Under the pieces are notes generated by a model. It saw nothing but the letters and a program-made list of their open reading frames with translations, searched no databases and was not told the DNA's origin. Both the position numbers and the translations under genes were made by a program. DNA of 64,000 nucleotides from Pholiota molesta (Eukaryota; Basidiomycota; Agaricomycetes; Agaricales; Strophariaceae), in contig JACGCK010000044.1 in assembly GCA_014925825.1 (NCBI GenBank), positions 124,001 through 188,000 on the forward strand, in the 5' to 3' direction. Positions 22,271 through 32,618 of this stretch are shown here, piece by piece (within the stretch, counting starts at the first letter, position 1; every line of letters starts with the position of its first letter).

Positions 22271-23744
22271 TAATGGACCGATTTGTGGTGGCCCTCCGCC
22301 TGTGCACCCAGCGATTCGACCTGCATCTGATTGTACTCATCAGTTCTGTAAGAAATGTTGTCAGCGATTCCAACGTGATGGCGCCTCCGCGTGTATGATG
22401 CCCTCGCACAGAATTGTACCAACTTCTGCCTCTGCTCAGCCGGCTTCTCAGAGCCATTCCGCACCAGATCCCACCTTGCCATCTTCTACTATTGATGGTG
22501 CAATTGCTACAGCCTCTGGTATTCGTCTCATCAACGGCTCACAAGATTTTAGTCGTCCGTTACGCCTTGAACATTACGAACGACGCGCAAATGCAGAAAT
22601 CGAGCAGCAGACAACTGTGAACAGAGCAACAGAGATCAAGGAGGCCGAAACCCTTGCCAAATCCACTGTCGCTATCTTGTACTGGAAAGTAAGGCTATTA
22701 CATTTGATCTATTATTTTTTCAATGCTAATGACAGTCTATAGGAACTCAATGAAGCGCGTACATCCATTCAGATTGCGTGTACGACATTTCCTCATTTCA
22801 CTCTCGCTCGATGCACACCAGCTGTCAAAGGAATTCTTGGGGTTCTCGATGATCCAGATATGCTCCTGGAGACGTTTGATCCTGAACAAGGAGCCTGGGT
22901 GTTACAAGACTCGTCAGTATCTCGTACTCTGTCCGTCGGATACCCAAAGTTACTCTATCGCCTTCCTCGGGGTAGCTCCTGGGCTGACTCTAGTGAGATG
23001 AAGAAAGAGGTAGATTCTCTCATGAAGGTCTTAAATCCACGGAAGCGCCTCCATACTTCGAAGTCAATTGATGAACTCGACTTTTCTATGCCAACGAAAC
23101 GATTCAAGAAGACACCACCGAACCTACCTAGCTTCAAGACCGAACCATCCGACTATGACATTACTGAAGTTTTGTCCGATACAGATCCCTCCGATATCAG
23201 CTCCTCTCCCACTCCATTTCGTCCACCAGCTCCACGTATCACCAAACCCACTGCTGCACCAAAACCCTTGCACCTAGCTGTGAAAACAGAAGACGGCATG
23301 AGTAACCCTGCTGCTGCTGCAGTGGCATCAAGCTCAGGACATGGGAAGTGGCCACTCAAATACGTCCAGTCAATGTCGGAAGGCTTTAGGAAGATGTCGA
23401 CCATGAAAGGCACCCTGCACCATCGCTTTGGATCATCTTTCAATACAGCTTTCCCTGGCTCCAATGCGACCTATCACGACAATGAAGACATCTGGAATAA
23501 TGCCCCGAAGCACCTGAAGGACAAGTACATACGTGCAGGATTTACAGATGCTGGGTTGTGGAAGGACTTCCGCAAGGAAGTCAAGGCCGGGTTTCCAGAT
23601 GGAAGGGCTCCCCGTAAGCGTTCGAAGAATGGTGCTCATGCCAAGAAAGAGGCTACGGACGATGTAGGGAATGGCACTTATATCAAGGAAGAGGATGCGG
23701 AATTAGTCATAGAGCTGTCGGATTGATGTTGTGTATTTTATTTT

Positions 23745-26292
23745 TTGGATCTTAATACAATGTCTTTTCAACTTCTTCACCATCACCATCATCAATCTTT
23801 GAACAACCTCTGCAGTGAACCATGCTCGTGGATATCGACGGCCGCGCGACTTGGAGTCTTGGACGTGTCAGAAGCCCCTGGGAGAGTACATGGGCGCCGA
23901 ATGGGCATGCTGCGTGTCGGGGCCGACCCTGGATCCGTATCGCAGTCGCCTCCTCCGCCATACCATACTCAGCTAGCGAGACACGGCGAGCAGTGCATTC
24001 ATATCCTTCCTGCCCAGTTCGACGCTCTGCGCTGCCATTGCGGTCCGTCGACGCCAACGCTACGTGGACACGTCCTCACAGCACCGGTCGCCGTACGTTG
24101 CCTATCTTTGTTCCACAAGCCCACCGTTGCCCCTCCATCCAGCGCCTGTTGAGTCTATTGGACCGCTGCCGCCTTCCGCATCGCGACGACCTGACGATGG
24201 ACGAGTTTGGGTCGTCATCGAGGCACACGGTGGGCTGGCCATCGATAGCCATGAACAGAACTGCGGGCACACGTCGGGCAACTGCCGAGGCGCGGGTGGA
24301 CGACGATGGACACGCCAGCGATGAAGAAAGGCCGTCGAAGAAGTGGCCGATGAAATGATATAAGTCCTACCTCTGAAAATCTGAAGTCCTGCCATTCATC
24401 GGGTTGCTGCCGCCCAAATCGTCCCTTCGCTGCGCCGCAATCTCTACGACGTCGCCGGCAAACATCCTCTCTCTCCGCGTCGCCTGACATAATGCAAAAG
24501 TAAGTCCACCTTTTGCAGATCGATTGAGCTCGCTCCCGGGCTTTCGATCTGCACTCAGATACGCGATGCCGAGGCTTACAATCTGAATGCCGCGGTGCAG
24601 GAGACGACACGACGCTAATCGCCGGCCACGCCCTGCGAATGCCCAGTGCTTGGCGCCGCGGGAGCGGAGCTGCTGGTTCAACGTGAGTTCCCTTTCGTTG
24701 AAATGAATATATACTTACCTTGGTTCCTCCACCCTCCAAGCTCAACGACATTCGCACCCTCCAAAGCCTTGATCCTATCGAGCGTGATACGCAGCCGACA
24801 ACGACGTGGAAGACGACGACAGAGCCCCGCCGCTGCCATACCCTCCGTCCTCCCTCGCCCTCGACTATATGGATAACGACTCGTCGAGTGCAGGCGCTAG
24901 CAAGCAACGGAGCTAATCAGCTGAAGTGCAGATGGAATGGACAATATGGGATGTACGAGGCAGGCTCCAAGCGGCGCGACGGCGCGTATACGGTACGTGC
25001 GAGCTCATTCCGACGGCATGCAGTCAAGCTAACGAAGAGATAGTGCTGAGCGCCTATACGGCGGGCCGCGGCACGAACATATTTCGATGGAGGTACCGGT
25101 AACCGCTGGCACCGAAAACGATCGTCCGTGCGTCATAGACAGGAACTGGCCGGTAAATGGGCGCATGTTCAGCTGGACTCGTAGCCAATGAGAAAACCGA
25201 ACCGACGAGGACACCGCTACGGAATACCAAGCAAACGAGAGGGGCCCCAGGCAGAATTTCTACCCAGTAAGCCCTATCTTTGGCAAATCGATCGAGCTCG
25301 CGCCCGGGCTCTCGATCTGCCTGATGCGACTTGAACGATTGCTCACCCATGCTATATTCCAGTAAATGCGAAACCTTCGCGCTCTGCCAGGTTGGCTTGC
25401 CAACCTGATATGCCTGCGCTCATGGGCGGAGACGGCGGCGAGGGACGACGGCGAATGCTGGACGCCTCGTTCGTTCCCACAGGCTGCTGAACTCGACCCT
25501 CGACTCGAGATCACAACCGCACTGGAAGTTCATGGACGACGACGACGACAACAACCAAGTGTCGCCAGTCCCACACCTGCTGCCCTCATCTGGTACCTCT
25601 CCTGACGCCCTATGCCAAGTGTTGCCCTCGACGTCGGTTCCAGCCGCTGTCAACATAGCAAGTCGGTACGACGTTAGACCGGTGGGCGGTGCTTGGGCTC
25701 TTTGGGCTGTATGGGGTGGTGGGAACGGCTGCGAGCAAAACGCGGCCCAGGTTGGAACATTACCTTCGAAACTTTTGTCGACGTCTCGCCTCCTTGCACC
25801 TACTGCCAGCTCCCTAGCTGAAGCCTATCGAAGCTCCGCCGTCGCGTCGTCGTCGAACTTGAAGGCTGGTTCCTGAACCCCAGCGACACTGGCGACGCAG
25901 AAGAACGGCCCTCCAAGCCCATCGCGCGTTCCCTCAACGGCCGCAAGCCCCGCATCTCGCGCTACAAAGTCATCGCACGCCTCGCATCCAGCGCGTGGCG
26001 ACGAACGGTGTCGCGTCGAGGAGCAGCGCCGCGAGCGGGCATAGTGGGCTGGCGCCGCGTGTGTCGTCGGGCGGGGGAAGACACGATCTCAGCGTCATCA
26101 TCGTCAGTATTCTGTCTCTTTCTCCTTCCGTCATCCACTCACGTTCATTGCAGCCGGCGCGATCCTCGCTCAGCTCATCTCCCGACTCGAGTACAGAGTC
26201 CACCCCATGGTCATCGTCCGTGCGTATATAAAGGCCCTTGCCGACGATTGTTTCTGACCCTTTACACGTAGGTCGAGCTCTTTCTCGGGCTC
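23745..26292. repeat. GC-rich non-coding repeat block R3 with recurring hairpins
   Basis: No convincing gene. About 24920-25020 matches parts of R1 (6760-6870) and R2 (13690-13805). A hairpin of the type GCAGATCGA...TCGATCTGC with a CCCGGGCT loop occurs at 24515-24552 and again at about 25282-25320. A weaker form is at about 26270-26300. Short GACGAC tracts are at 25530-25555. Confidence 0.6.
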
Positions 26293-28623
26293 TCAACCTG
26301 CGCAAGGCGCCAACGTGTGTAACGGGCGGCAGGAGTAGTTTATACCTAGGACTGGTGATTGCTCGACCCAACATTGTTCACTATTAGAGTCAAGCAGACA
26401 GCTCCGCCTGACTTGTAAATCATAGAAGTAAATTACAATCTCTAGGTACCAATAAACAAAACATTGAGACAATTCGAAGAAAATTCTAATTACTGTTTGA
26501 GCTATGGACCGATGAAATGGTATATGGTATGAGACATGTCCGGCATTTCTGAACCTCTCAAGAGAAATTTCATTTCGGCGTTTGATCATCTCGTCAAGAA
26601 AGAAGTCATACGATGTGCAAGCATGTCGCGCACAATAGCCGTATACCCTCCCAGCCAAGCATTGGCCTGTTCAGCGGCAGAAGAATTGAAAATCCATTTT
26701 CCATCTTTATCAACGAGTTGCGGCCACATTGCCGGGTTGCAGTGTCTTTGGCAAAACTCGTCAGTAACACTATGCTTCGACTTGAAGTGAAACACATCGA
26801 CGGAAGAATGATGTCCTTGAAGAAATCATCATGTTGCGCCGCAAGGTGTTGTTGGAGGTGACAGTTATTATCATAGAATATGATATTGGGAAGATCGTCT
26901 GCAGATGGGTACACTGACTTAAGGAAATCCTAGCTCAAGTTTAGCATGGAATGCTCTTATTCACTTGAGAGAAAACTCACCTTGACGCCTGAAATGGCTT
27001 CTGCTCCGAACATTGTTCCACGCGCCAGTATAATTCCACAGCAACTAACAAGCAGCTGTTCGTTATGAGTCCGTCTACGGGCAAAGCGTGCTTTGGGGGC
27101 TGTGTTTCCAGCATCCGACTTGCGCGTAGCTAAGTCTTGAGTATTATCCGGGTTAGTCCCATCCTCAATCTCTGGTAGGCTACCTTCCAGCGATGAAACT
27201 GAATCAGGAAGTTGAGAGGTACTGAATGGGTGTTGAGACGTTTCCGAAGCTGAAATAAGGCTTTTCCTCGTTCATTGCGGCTCTCCTCCATGGCGCGATG
27301 GTTAGCTGTAGAACATGTTTGAAATCCCTCCGGAGCAATTGAAGTACACCCTGTCACAACACATACAGATTTAAGATGAGCATGGTCGATGCAAAAATGG
27401 TCTCGGTTTGTGGGAAGGGGTGTTGTACAATTATGGACTTTGCAACAAGGCCGCCCGATCGAGTCGCCGTCAGTAACAGCTGCTCGAAGTGTTCCTGGAA
27501 CGCGATTTAACATAAAATTTGAAGACCTTGTAGAACAACTCACCTAGATTCTGATATCCTGTTCCCTCGACAAACCTTTCACATTTGTTACACCCATGCA
27601 TCTTCTCTTTCTGACCATCTCTCATAATCCTCTTATTCCGTATCACCATCGCAGACTTGAGCCGAGCATCATTATCACCGACGTCGGGCAGAACAAGGTT
27701 GGTCTTGTTTTCCGAGCAATCACGCAAGAGTGCATGGAGGACAAATGCGCGGAAAACCTGCTCTGAGCTAATAGAGAGATCAGGGGAGTTCGCACTAGTG
27801 TTACTAGCCTGTTTTGTCGAGGCATTGAAAATATTGGCGCAATTTTGTGAAGACACCCATGCGAATAGCATGAGGCTTGTAAATATCTCACAAAGCTCAG
27901 ACTCAACATAAGCATGGTCCTCGATCTGAATCGCTGATGGGATACTTGAGTCATAAAAATGACGAAGTCCGTTATGGGAATAGTAATTAGGATAGTATCG
28001 TATCTTGCATCTAACGAGGTTTCATTCAGTAACTTGGGCTATAATCTAAAGAATTGCAACGATTGAACTGACCTTGGCATTTGAGGGATGAAGAATAGCC
28101 CCGTTTAACACTAAAGCCATGGCCTGTCGACATATAATACCTAATTGGAATACGCGAGGGTGACTTCAAAGCCTTTTTACATTGCCGACATTTATCAACT
28201 GGAGGATAAAACATGACTGATGCTAAGAGAGATCGAGAACCAAATGAATATCATCATTGAAGACTCGGTATTAAACTAACACACCGAGGTACTCTTCCTT
28301 CCGCGAAGCTTTAGCTCCTATGCAATCAATATGCTTCATCTCCTTCTCAGTGAGATATGTCTCATTGTTGTTCCAAACAATGCTTTTGAGGCTTTCCCAG
28401 AGTGACGAGACGGTAATATCATCCAGTGACAGAGCTGCAATCAAGAAGGCATTGAGATAAGTAGGGAGTTTGTGTGGTGGTTGATCAGAATCCAGTGGTA
28501 TATGCAATTTGATCTCTGACTTGAAATGATACAGATGCGAAGGAAGAAGTCAATATCATGAAGACTACATGTCTGTAGAGTGAGCTTATCCAGAGAACCA
28601 AGAAGTGAGGCAAGTGAAAGCAT
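26293..28623 (-). CDS. KDZ transposase with CxC5/CxC6-like cysteine clusters
   Basis: The minus-strand start is near 28623 (MLSLASLLGSLDKLTLQTCS). The CxC5-like part follows (WESLKSIVWNN; YPPVDKCRQCKKALKS; SSLKCQGQF; FAWVSSQNCANIFN). The CxC6-like cluster is at about 27450-27250 (IGRPCCKVHNCTTPL, RDHFCIDHAHLKSVC, CTSIAPEGFQTC, then HRAMEE). The transposase core is at 27030-26520 (GTMFGAEAISGVK; NIIFYDNNCHLQQH; VFHFKSKHSVTDEFCQRHCN; SSAAEQANAWLGGY; FFLDEMIKRRNE). The Asp in FYDNNCH and Glu in AAEQANAW fit the family's catalytic residues. Several introns are needed. Near 26610 the frame shifts by one base (HRMTSF versus YDFFLDEM), which one extra T would repair. It is the likely mobiliser of the 24-kb element. 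The C-terminal end is uncertain. Confidence 0.88.
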
Positions 28624-29019
28624 AGCAGTGCTGAGCAGTGGGTGTATGCAGGTAATGGGAACAAGGATGGCAAGATTCGAGCGAGATTATCTAGTGCGCA
28701 AGGCAGCCGCGGCAATGCCACTCAAGCACTGGGACTGTCCTACTCGGTTGCAATGCCACTGAACTTGAAGCGCTGGGACTATGCCACTGGTCTGAATCAA
28801 TGATATCATGTCACATTGGGCCAGTCAGGACTCAGGGCGGTAGCCACCGACCATAGCCGGTGGAAATTCTATTATCTGTACTAGACAAAAAGTGTACTAC
28901 ACGTTGACTACGCGTCGCAGTCGAGGTCACAAGACTACTCACGTGAACATAAATAAAAAATGTGTACTGGTTATAAAATGTGTACTGTCTAAGTGAAATC
29001 TTCAATAGTACACTTAAGT
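28624..29019. other. Right subterminal region of the KDZ element
   Basis: No gene seen. From 28960 to 29019 it contains several GTGTACT/AGTACAC motifs in both orientations, like the left subterminal region at 5010-5047. This is probably transposase-binding sequence and the transposase promoter. Confidence 0.5.
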
Positions 29020-29079
29020 GGTACACTTCTCCAGTACACATAAAAAGGTGTACAAAATATTTCTAGTGTCGAAGCTCTC
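29020..29079 (-). repeat. Right terminal inverted repeat of the KDZ element
   Basis: It is the inverted match of 4978-5037. Confidence 0.8.
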
Positions 29080-29087
29080 GAGAAATC
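29080..29087. repeat. Right 8-bp target-site duplication of the KDZ element
   Basis: GAGAAATC, identical to 4970-4977, directly adjoining the right terminus. Confidence 0.75.
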
Positions 29088-29321
29088 ACTGGAATGGTAA
29101 ATGTTCAAAAATCAAATGCTAAAAGTACGAAATAACCCCTAACCTCAATTGATTCAATGAACTGCTATTTTAGCCGGCTACCCATCTTGCCGGAATGCCA
29201 CCATCATGATCAGTATAACTCCTGCCAACCCGAGGTCTTCGTGGGTATCATAAAAGACAGGTTGCTCGACGCTCGTATCCATTCCTGATTCTTCTTCTCG
29301 TTGGTATCTCGGTGGTCAGAA

Positions 29322-30468
29322 ATGTCCCAGTATTCGTCGAAATGGATCAAGGTTTCTGAGCCCTTTCCTCATGTCTTGCATATCGAGCTTTCCAGGTACG
29401 TGCTTGCCCTATGGCTCCTGGCTAGCGGGTTTCTAGACCTCAAGTTTCTGCACACAGAGCACCCGTAAACGCTTTTTGTAAAGAGTTCTGGGTCGCGTAT
29501 GGCAAGCTTTTCGACACCATTGTGGACGATGGGTATGACGTTCGAGCAGCGGTCATCTCGTCGAGCCTCTCGAAACTCTTCACTGCTGGCATAGACCGTG
29601 AGTCCTTCCATCTCTAGTATAGTTTCCAGGTCTGACTCGCGACCTCCTCCAGTAGCTGACGCCGCAGCTATCGGTTCCAACGGGAAGGAGACCGTGCTGG
29701 ACAACGCTCGGACCTCACTGCAGACGAGGAAGATGCTGCTTGCCTTCCAACACGCCATCGGGGCGCCCGAGCGAGCGCCATTCCCCGTCATCGTCGCTCT
29801 GCATGGGCACGTAATCGGCCTTGGCTGCGACATTATTGGCGTCTGCGACATCCGCTATGCCGCCTCCAACACGAGCTTTGCAATCAAGGTATGTATGCAC
29901 GTTTCCAAGTTGCTGGTGAAGCTCCGTCGAACAGTCGTTATAGGAAGTCGACATAGGTCTCGCTCCCGATATCGGGTCGTTGGCCTTTCTTCCCAAGATC
30001 ACTGGTAACCAATCCCTGTTGCGCGAACTTACCTACACGGCGCGTGCCTTCTCTGCAGCTGAGGCTGAGAAACTGGGACTGGTATCGAAAGTTGTGCAAG
30101 GCGGTCGAGACGAGGTAGTGAAAGAGGCTCTTGAGCTTGCCAAATTCATCGCCGGAAAGAGTCCCATCGCCGTTTCTGGGTCGAAGCACCTTATCACTCA
30201 CGCTCGGGACCATAGGTATGTTCCTCGAATTATGGTGAGGGCTTCTAACTCAAAATATTACTCAGCGTCCCCGAGAATTTGGCGTACACTGGTACTTGGA
30301 ATTCAGCTGCTCTCCTCACAAAAGTCTGTCTCTACATTTTACTTTGGTATTCTCCATTCTGACCTATAAGCTATCCAGGATATTGCCGACCAACTCAAAG
30401 CAACGAGAAAAAAAGAAAAGCCCATCTTTGCGGCATTGTCTGTTCAGACCAAACTATCAAAGCTCTAA
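29322..30468 (+). CDS. Peroxisomal delta3,5-delta2,4-dienoyl-CoA isomerase-like protein (enoyl-CoA hydratase family)
   Basis: It belongs to the crotonase fold and probably isomerises double bonds of unsaturated acyl-CoAs during beta-oxidation. Exons are 29322-29395, 29458-29597, 29653-29888, from 29944 to about 30214, about 30267-30320 and about 30379-30468. Every junction keeps frame. The CoA-binding segment is AAVISSSLSKLFTAGIDLAD. The oxyanion-hole segment is VALHGHVIGLGCDIIGVCD. EVDIGLAPDIGSLAFLPK carries the Glu and Asp expected in ECH1-type isomerases. The protein ends LSKL, a PTS1 peroxisomal signal. The isomerase assignment over a plain hydratase rests on the EVDIGLA.D segment. It starts 235 bp outside the KDZ right end, so that insertion sits in or next to its promoter. 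Confidence 0.9.
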
Positions 30469-30867
30469 GATGTATCTATATAGATATTAGTGATATTTTA
30501 ATTCTGAGAAAAATGCTGCGAAGTTCAAAAAGATATAACGATATGTGCAAGGGGTTGAATTCTTGTTGAATCCTCGAAGGTGTGCACGAAGGATTTGGAT
30601 GTATGTTTAGCACAGGTATAAGTCTCTTAAGTCACGGTCCCTCTGAAAGAAAAACTTGCTGAAAGAAAAACTTGCGCAGTGAGAAAGGAATTGCATGGGC
30701 CTTGAGCGCAAAATAGGGATGGTAGAAGCGATCTAAAAATAGGACAAAAGACTCGAGGGTGTGTTTGGGACTGGGAAATGCGAAGAAGCGGGTGTACGGT
30801 AAGTTGTGTCCTCAGCTTTGACAAGTTTATACAACGGCAATGTGCTTGTGAAGGGCGAAAATGACGC

Positions 30868-31743
30868 TCAAGTGGAAAAAGAGGCGCGAAGGTCGTTGAA
30901 CATCTGGTCTTCCGTTACAACGGGATCGGCCATAAAGCGTAGATCCTTGAGGCGAGGCAATCGTCCGAGGGATTCAAGCAGTAGATCGTTGCTGAGGCTC
31001 TGCGTAATTATTAGACGCTCTAACTGTGTAAAGGATTCGAGGCCCCGCATTATTGCGTTTTCGAAAGCTGCCTTTGATGGACCAAGAAGGACGCCAAGAT
31101 GGAAAGAAGGAGAGACTAACAAAGCAAGCCTTGTCAAGTTCGGATGGTTAAGTTGGAGTGCGATGAGAATGTCTTCTATATTTTCGCCATCGCTGAGCGA
31201 GATGCAGACGACCTCCAAAGTACTGAAAGATGAAAGCATCCGGAAGAGAAAGGTGAAGTCTTTCTCAAGGAAGGATGGTCGTTTGGAATTGCGTATGGTC
31301 AACTCTTTGAGGGAGGGAAGCTGGATGATGGCATGTGCGAGTTCTTCGTCGACCTCGTCGATAGGGAACGCGATATATGAAACGATGGAGGTGGGAATAC
31401 CCTCATAGTAACAGGTGCTCACACGAGCTTCGCAGTGACGGCGACATCGAGGGTCTACAACAATAACATTGTACTTCTTCACAGAGCTGGGTAGCCAATC
31501 TCTGATTATATCATTTCTTTCCTTTGTCCAGGAAAGACTGTCGCTTATAACAGTAAGGACTTGCAAATCAGACGGGATGGCGACCTTGTTCTGGAGATTT
31601 GTCCGGAGACGGAAGTCTTCACCGGCGTCCATATCCGGACCAAAGGTTAAGATAACGGAGGAGCCTCTTGAACACTCGTTAGGCCGATGGACTTGACGGT
31701 GCTCTGGAGCCACATAGAGGAGATTGGTAGTGAGAGGGAGCAT
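30868..31743 (-). CDS. LRR-like (F-box-type) protein, probably partial
   Basis: A single open frame of 291 residues from MLPLTTNLLYVAPEHR to the stop at 30868-30870. It has the Leu-rich periodicity of fungal F-box/LRR proteins (ELAHAIIQLPSLKELTIRNS; SFSTLEVVCISLSD; LNHPNLTRLALLVSP; FTQLERLIITQS; GRLPRLKDLRFMADP). No N-terminal F-box is seen, although relatives begin with one followed by ...LLPLTTNLLYVAP-like text. An upstream exon could be missing or the gene may be truncated. Substrate unknown. Confidence 0.6.
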   Translation of the reverse strand: MLPLTTNLLYVAPEHRQVHRPNECSRGSSVILTFGPDMDAGEDFRLRTNLQNKVAIPSDLQVLTVISDSLSWTKERNDIIRDWLPSSVKKYNVIVVDPRCRRHCEARVSTCYYEGIPTSIVSYIAFPIDEVDEELAHAIIQLPSLKELTIRNSKRPSFLEKDFTFLFRMLSSFSTLEVVCISLSDGENIEDILIALQLNHPNLTRLALLVSPSFHLGVLLGPSKAAFENAIMRGLESFTQLERLIITQSLSNDLLLESLGRLPRLKDLRFMADPVVTEDQMFNDLRASFST

Positions 31744-31829
31744 TTTTGACAGGGATTTTAGGAGACAGGTCGTGTTCTCTCTCTCCTCATTTGAAGCGGA
31801 AAGCGATCAGTGCCGTCCACTTTACTCAA

Positions 31830-32189
31830 TTACTTGGACGTGGTCAAGCGTCGGGGCAGAAAAATCTTTTTGATACAGCAAGTTTTGGCTCGGGGCCAGA
31901 GTAGAAACTTTGTGGGTCGAGGCGCTGACTCGCAGTGATACAACTGACAGACAAAAGAATAAAGAGCCTCGTTTACGCGACTATGTATGTCGTAAATGTT
32001 GTTACATATTTTGCCTAAGAAAGCGTCGAGGAATGGAAAAGCATACCATTTGACTGTTCTCTTCATTTTGTGCAGTACTTTTGAACCTGCCTGGGTTTCT
32101 TTTGGCAGCCCATAAGTTCGTGATAGCATAACATCCCAGTCCGAGTCATTGACGATGTTTCTGATTTCATTTATTACTGAAGCGGCCAC
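31830..32189 (-). CDS. Small hypothetical protein or upstream fragment
   Basis: A 119-residue open frame, MAASVINEIRNIVND to RRLTTSK, with no recognised domain. It lies upstream of the LRR-like frame on the same strand and could be a decayed 5' part of the same gene. No codon or domain evidence decides this. Confidence 0.25.
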   Translation of the reverse strand: MAASVINEIRNIVNDSDWDVMLSRTYGLPKETQAGSKVLHKMKRTVKWYAFPFLDAFLGKICNNIYDIHSRVNEALYSFVCQLYHCESAPRPTKFLLWPRAKTCCIKKIFLPRRLTTSK

Positions 32190-32618
32190 TCTTCCAATTG
32201 ATTCCTCGACGAGCGCTTATTTTAATTATCTATGCCTGCGGCAAGAATATGCCTAGCTTCCGAAACACGTCATAGAATGGTAGAATGGTTATAATTACTT
32301 TAGCGGCATTTAGTCTCAATCAGCTCATGGATTACCAAGCTCAAAATTCTCCGCTAATTATATAGGAGGAGAGAGAAAAAGGAACGGAAATTTCGAGAAA
32401 CTGGATGGGGACGAGCCTATCATAATTATTGACCAAACGCTGCGGAGCGCGCGTCGCGCGACGCGTCCTACATACTGAGTCACCTGATTTAGATCATGTG
32501 GAAAAATGATCCTTTGGGGTTTCTGTGTTTTGACCAGGCTTAGAATCTTACTTAGCTTCCGACCTTTTCCATCGTTGTCTATCGTGTCCAGATATCTTCT
32601 ACTTCGTTGCTGGAAACG
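32190..32618. other. Intergenic spacer before the F-box gene
   Basis: No gene seen. Near 32453 is GCGCGTCGCGCGACGCGTCC, an inverted-repeat-rich CG stretch. The F-box gene promoter is presumably here. Confidence 0.4.

Larger units (their letters stand above)
20033..23726 (+). pseudogene. Cysteine-rich protein gene of unknown function, interrupted by a hAT-like element
   Basis: The ATG at 20033 begins MNVCPTPGCGYPVALLLCRG. A first Cys cluster (CPTPGC, then GLQYEAC) and a Pro/Ser-rich linker lead to ITAC, where the frame is cut at 20505 by an insertion. Downstream of it the same frame resumes with NGPICGGPPPVHPAI and DCTHQFCKKCCQRFQ, a second Cys/His cluster. An intron of about 50 nt (about 22689-22741) precedes ELNEARTSIQIACTTFPHF and DPEQGAWVLQDSS. 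A Pro/Ser/Asp-rich region follows, then a conserved-looking C-terminal part (WPLKYVQSMSEGFRKM, ATYHDNEDIWNNAP, FTDAGLWKDFRKEV) with basic NLS-like runs. The stop ends at 23726. Dropping 1,765 bp (element plus one target copy) gives one uninterrupted frame. The gene lies inside the KDZ element and may be cargo or a captured gene. Function unknown; zinc binding is inferred from Cys spacing only. Confidence 0.7.
4978..29079. mobile_element. Giant (about 24.1 kb) KDZ-type DNA transposon with nested insertions
   Basis: The left end (CAAAGCTTAGACACTAGAAA at 4978) and the reverse complement of the right end (GAGAGCTTCGACACTAGAAA at 29079) match over about 45 bp and continue with repeated GTGTACT motifs. 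Both ends are flanked by the octamer GAGAAATC. The only KDZ transposase gene lies close to the right end and on the minus strand. The interior holds a DDE transposase remnant, a cysteine-rich gene split by a hAT-like insertion, inverted copies of the element's own left end, a small inverted-repeat element and several non-coding repeat blocks. Much of the length may therefore be secondary insertions into a smaller original element. What is seen: termini, direct repeat and transposase. What is inferred: that all of it moved as one unit. Confidence 0.78.
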
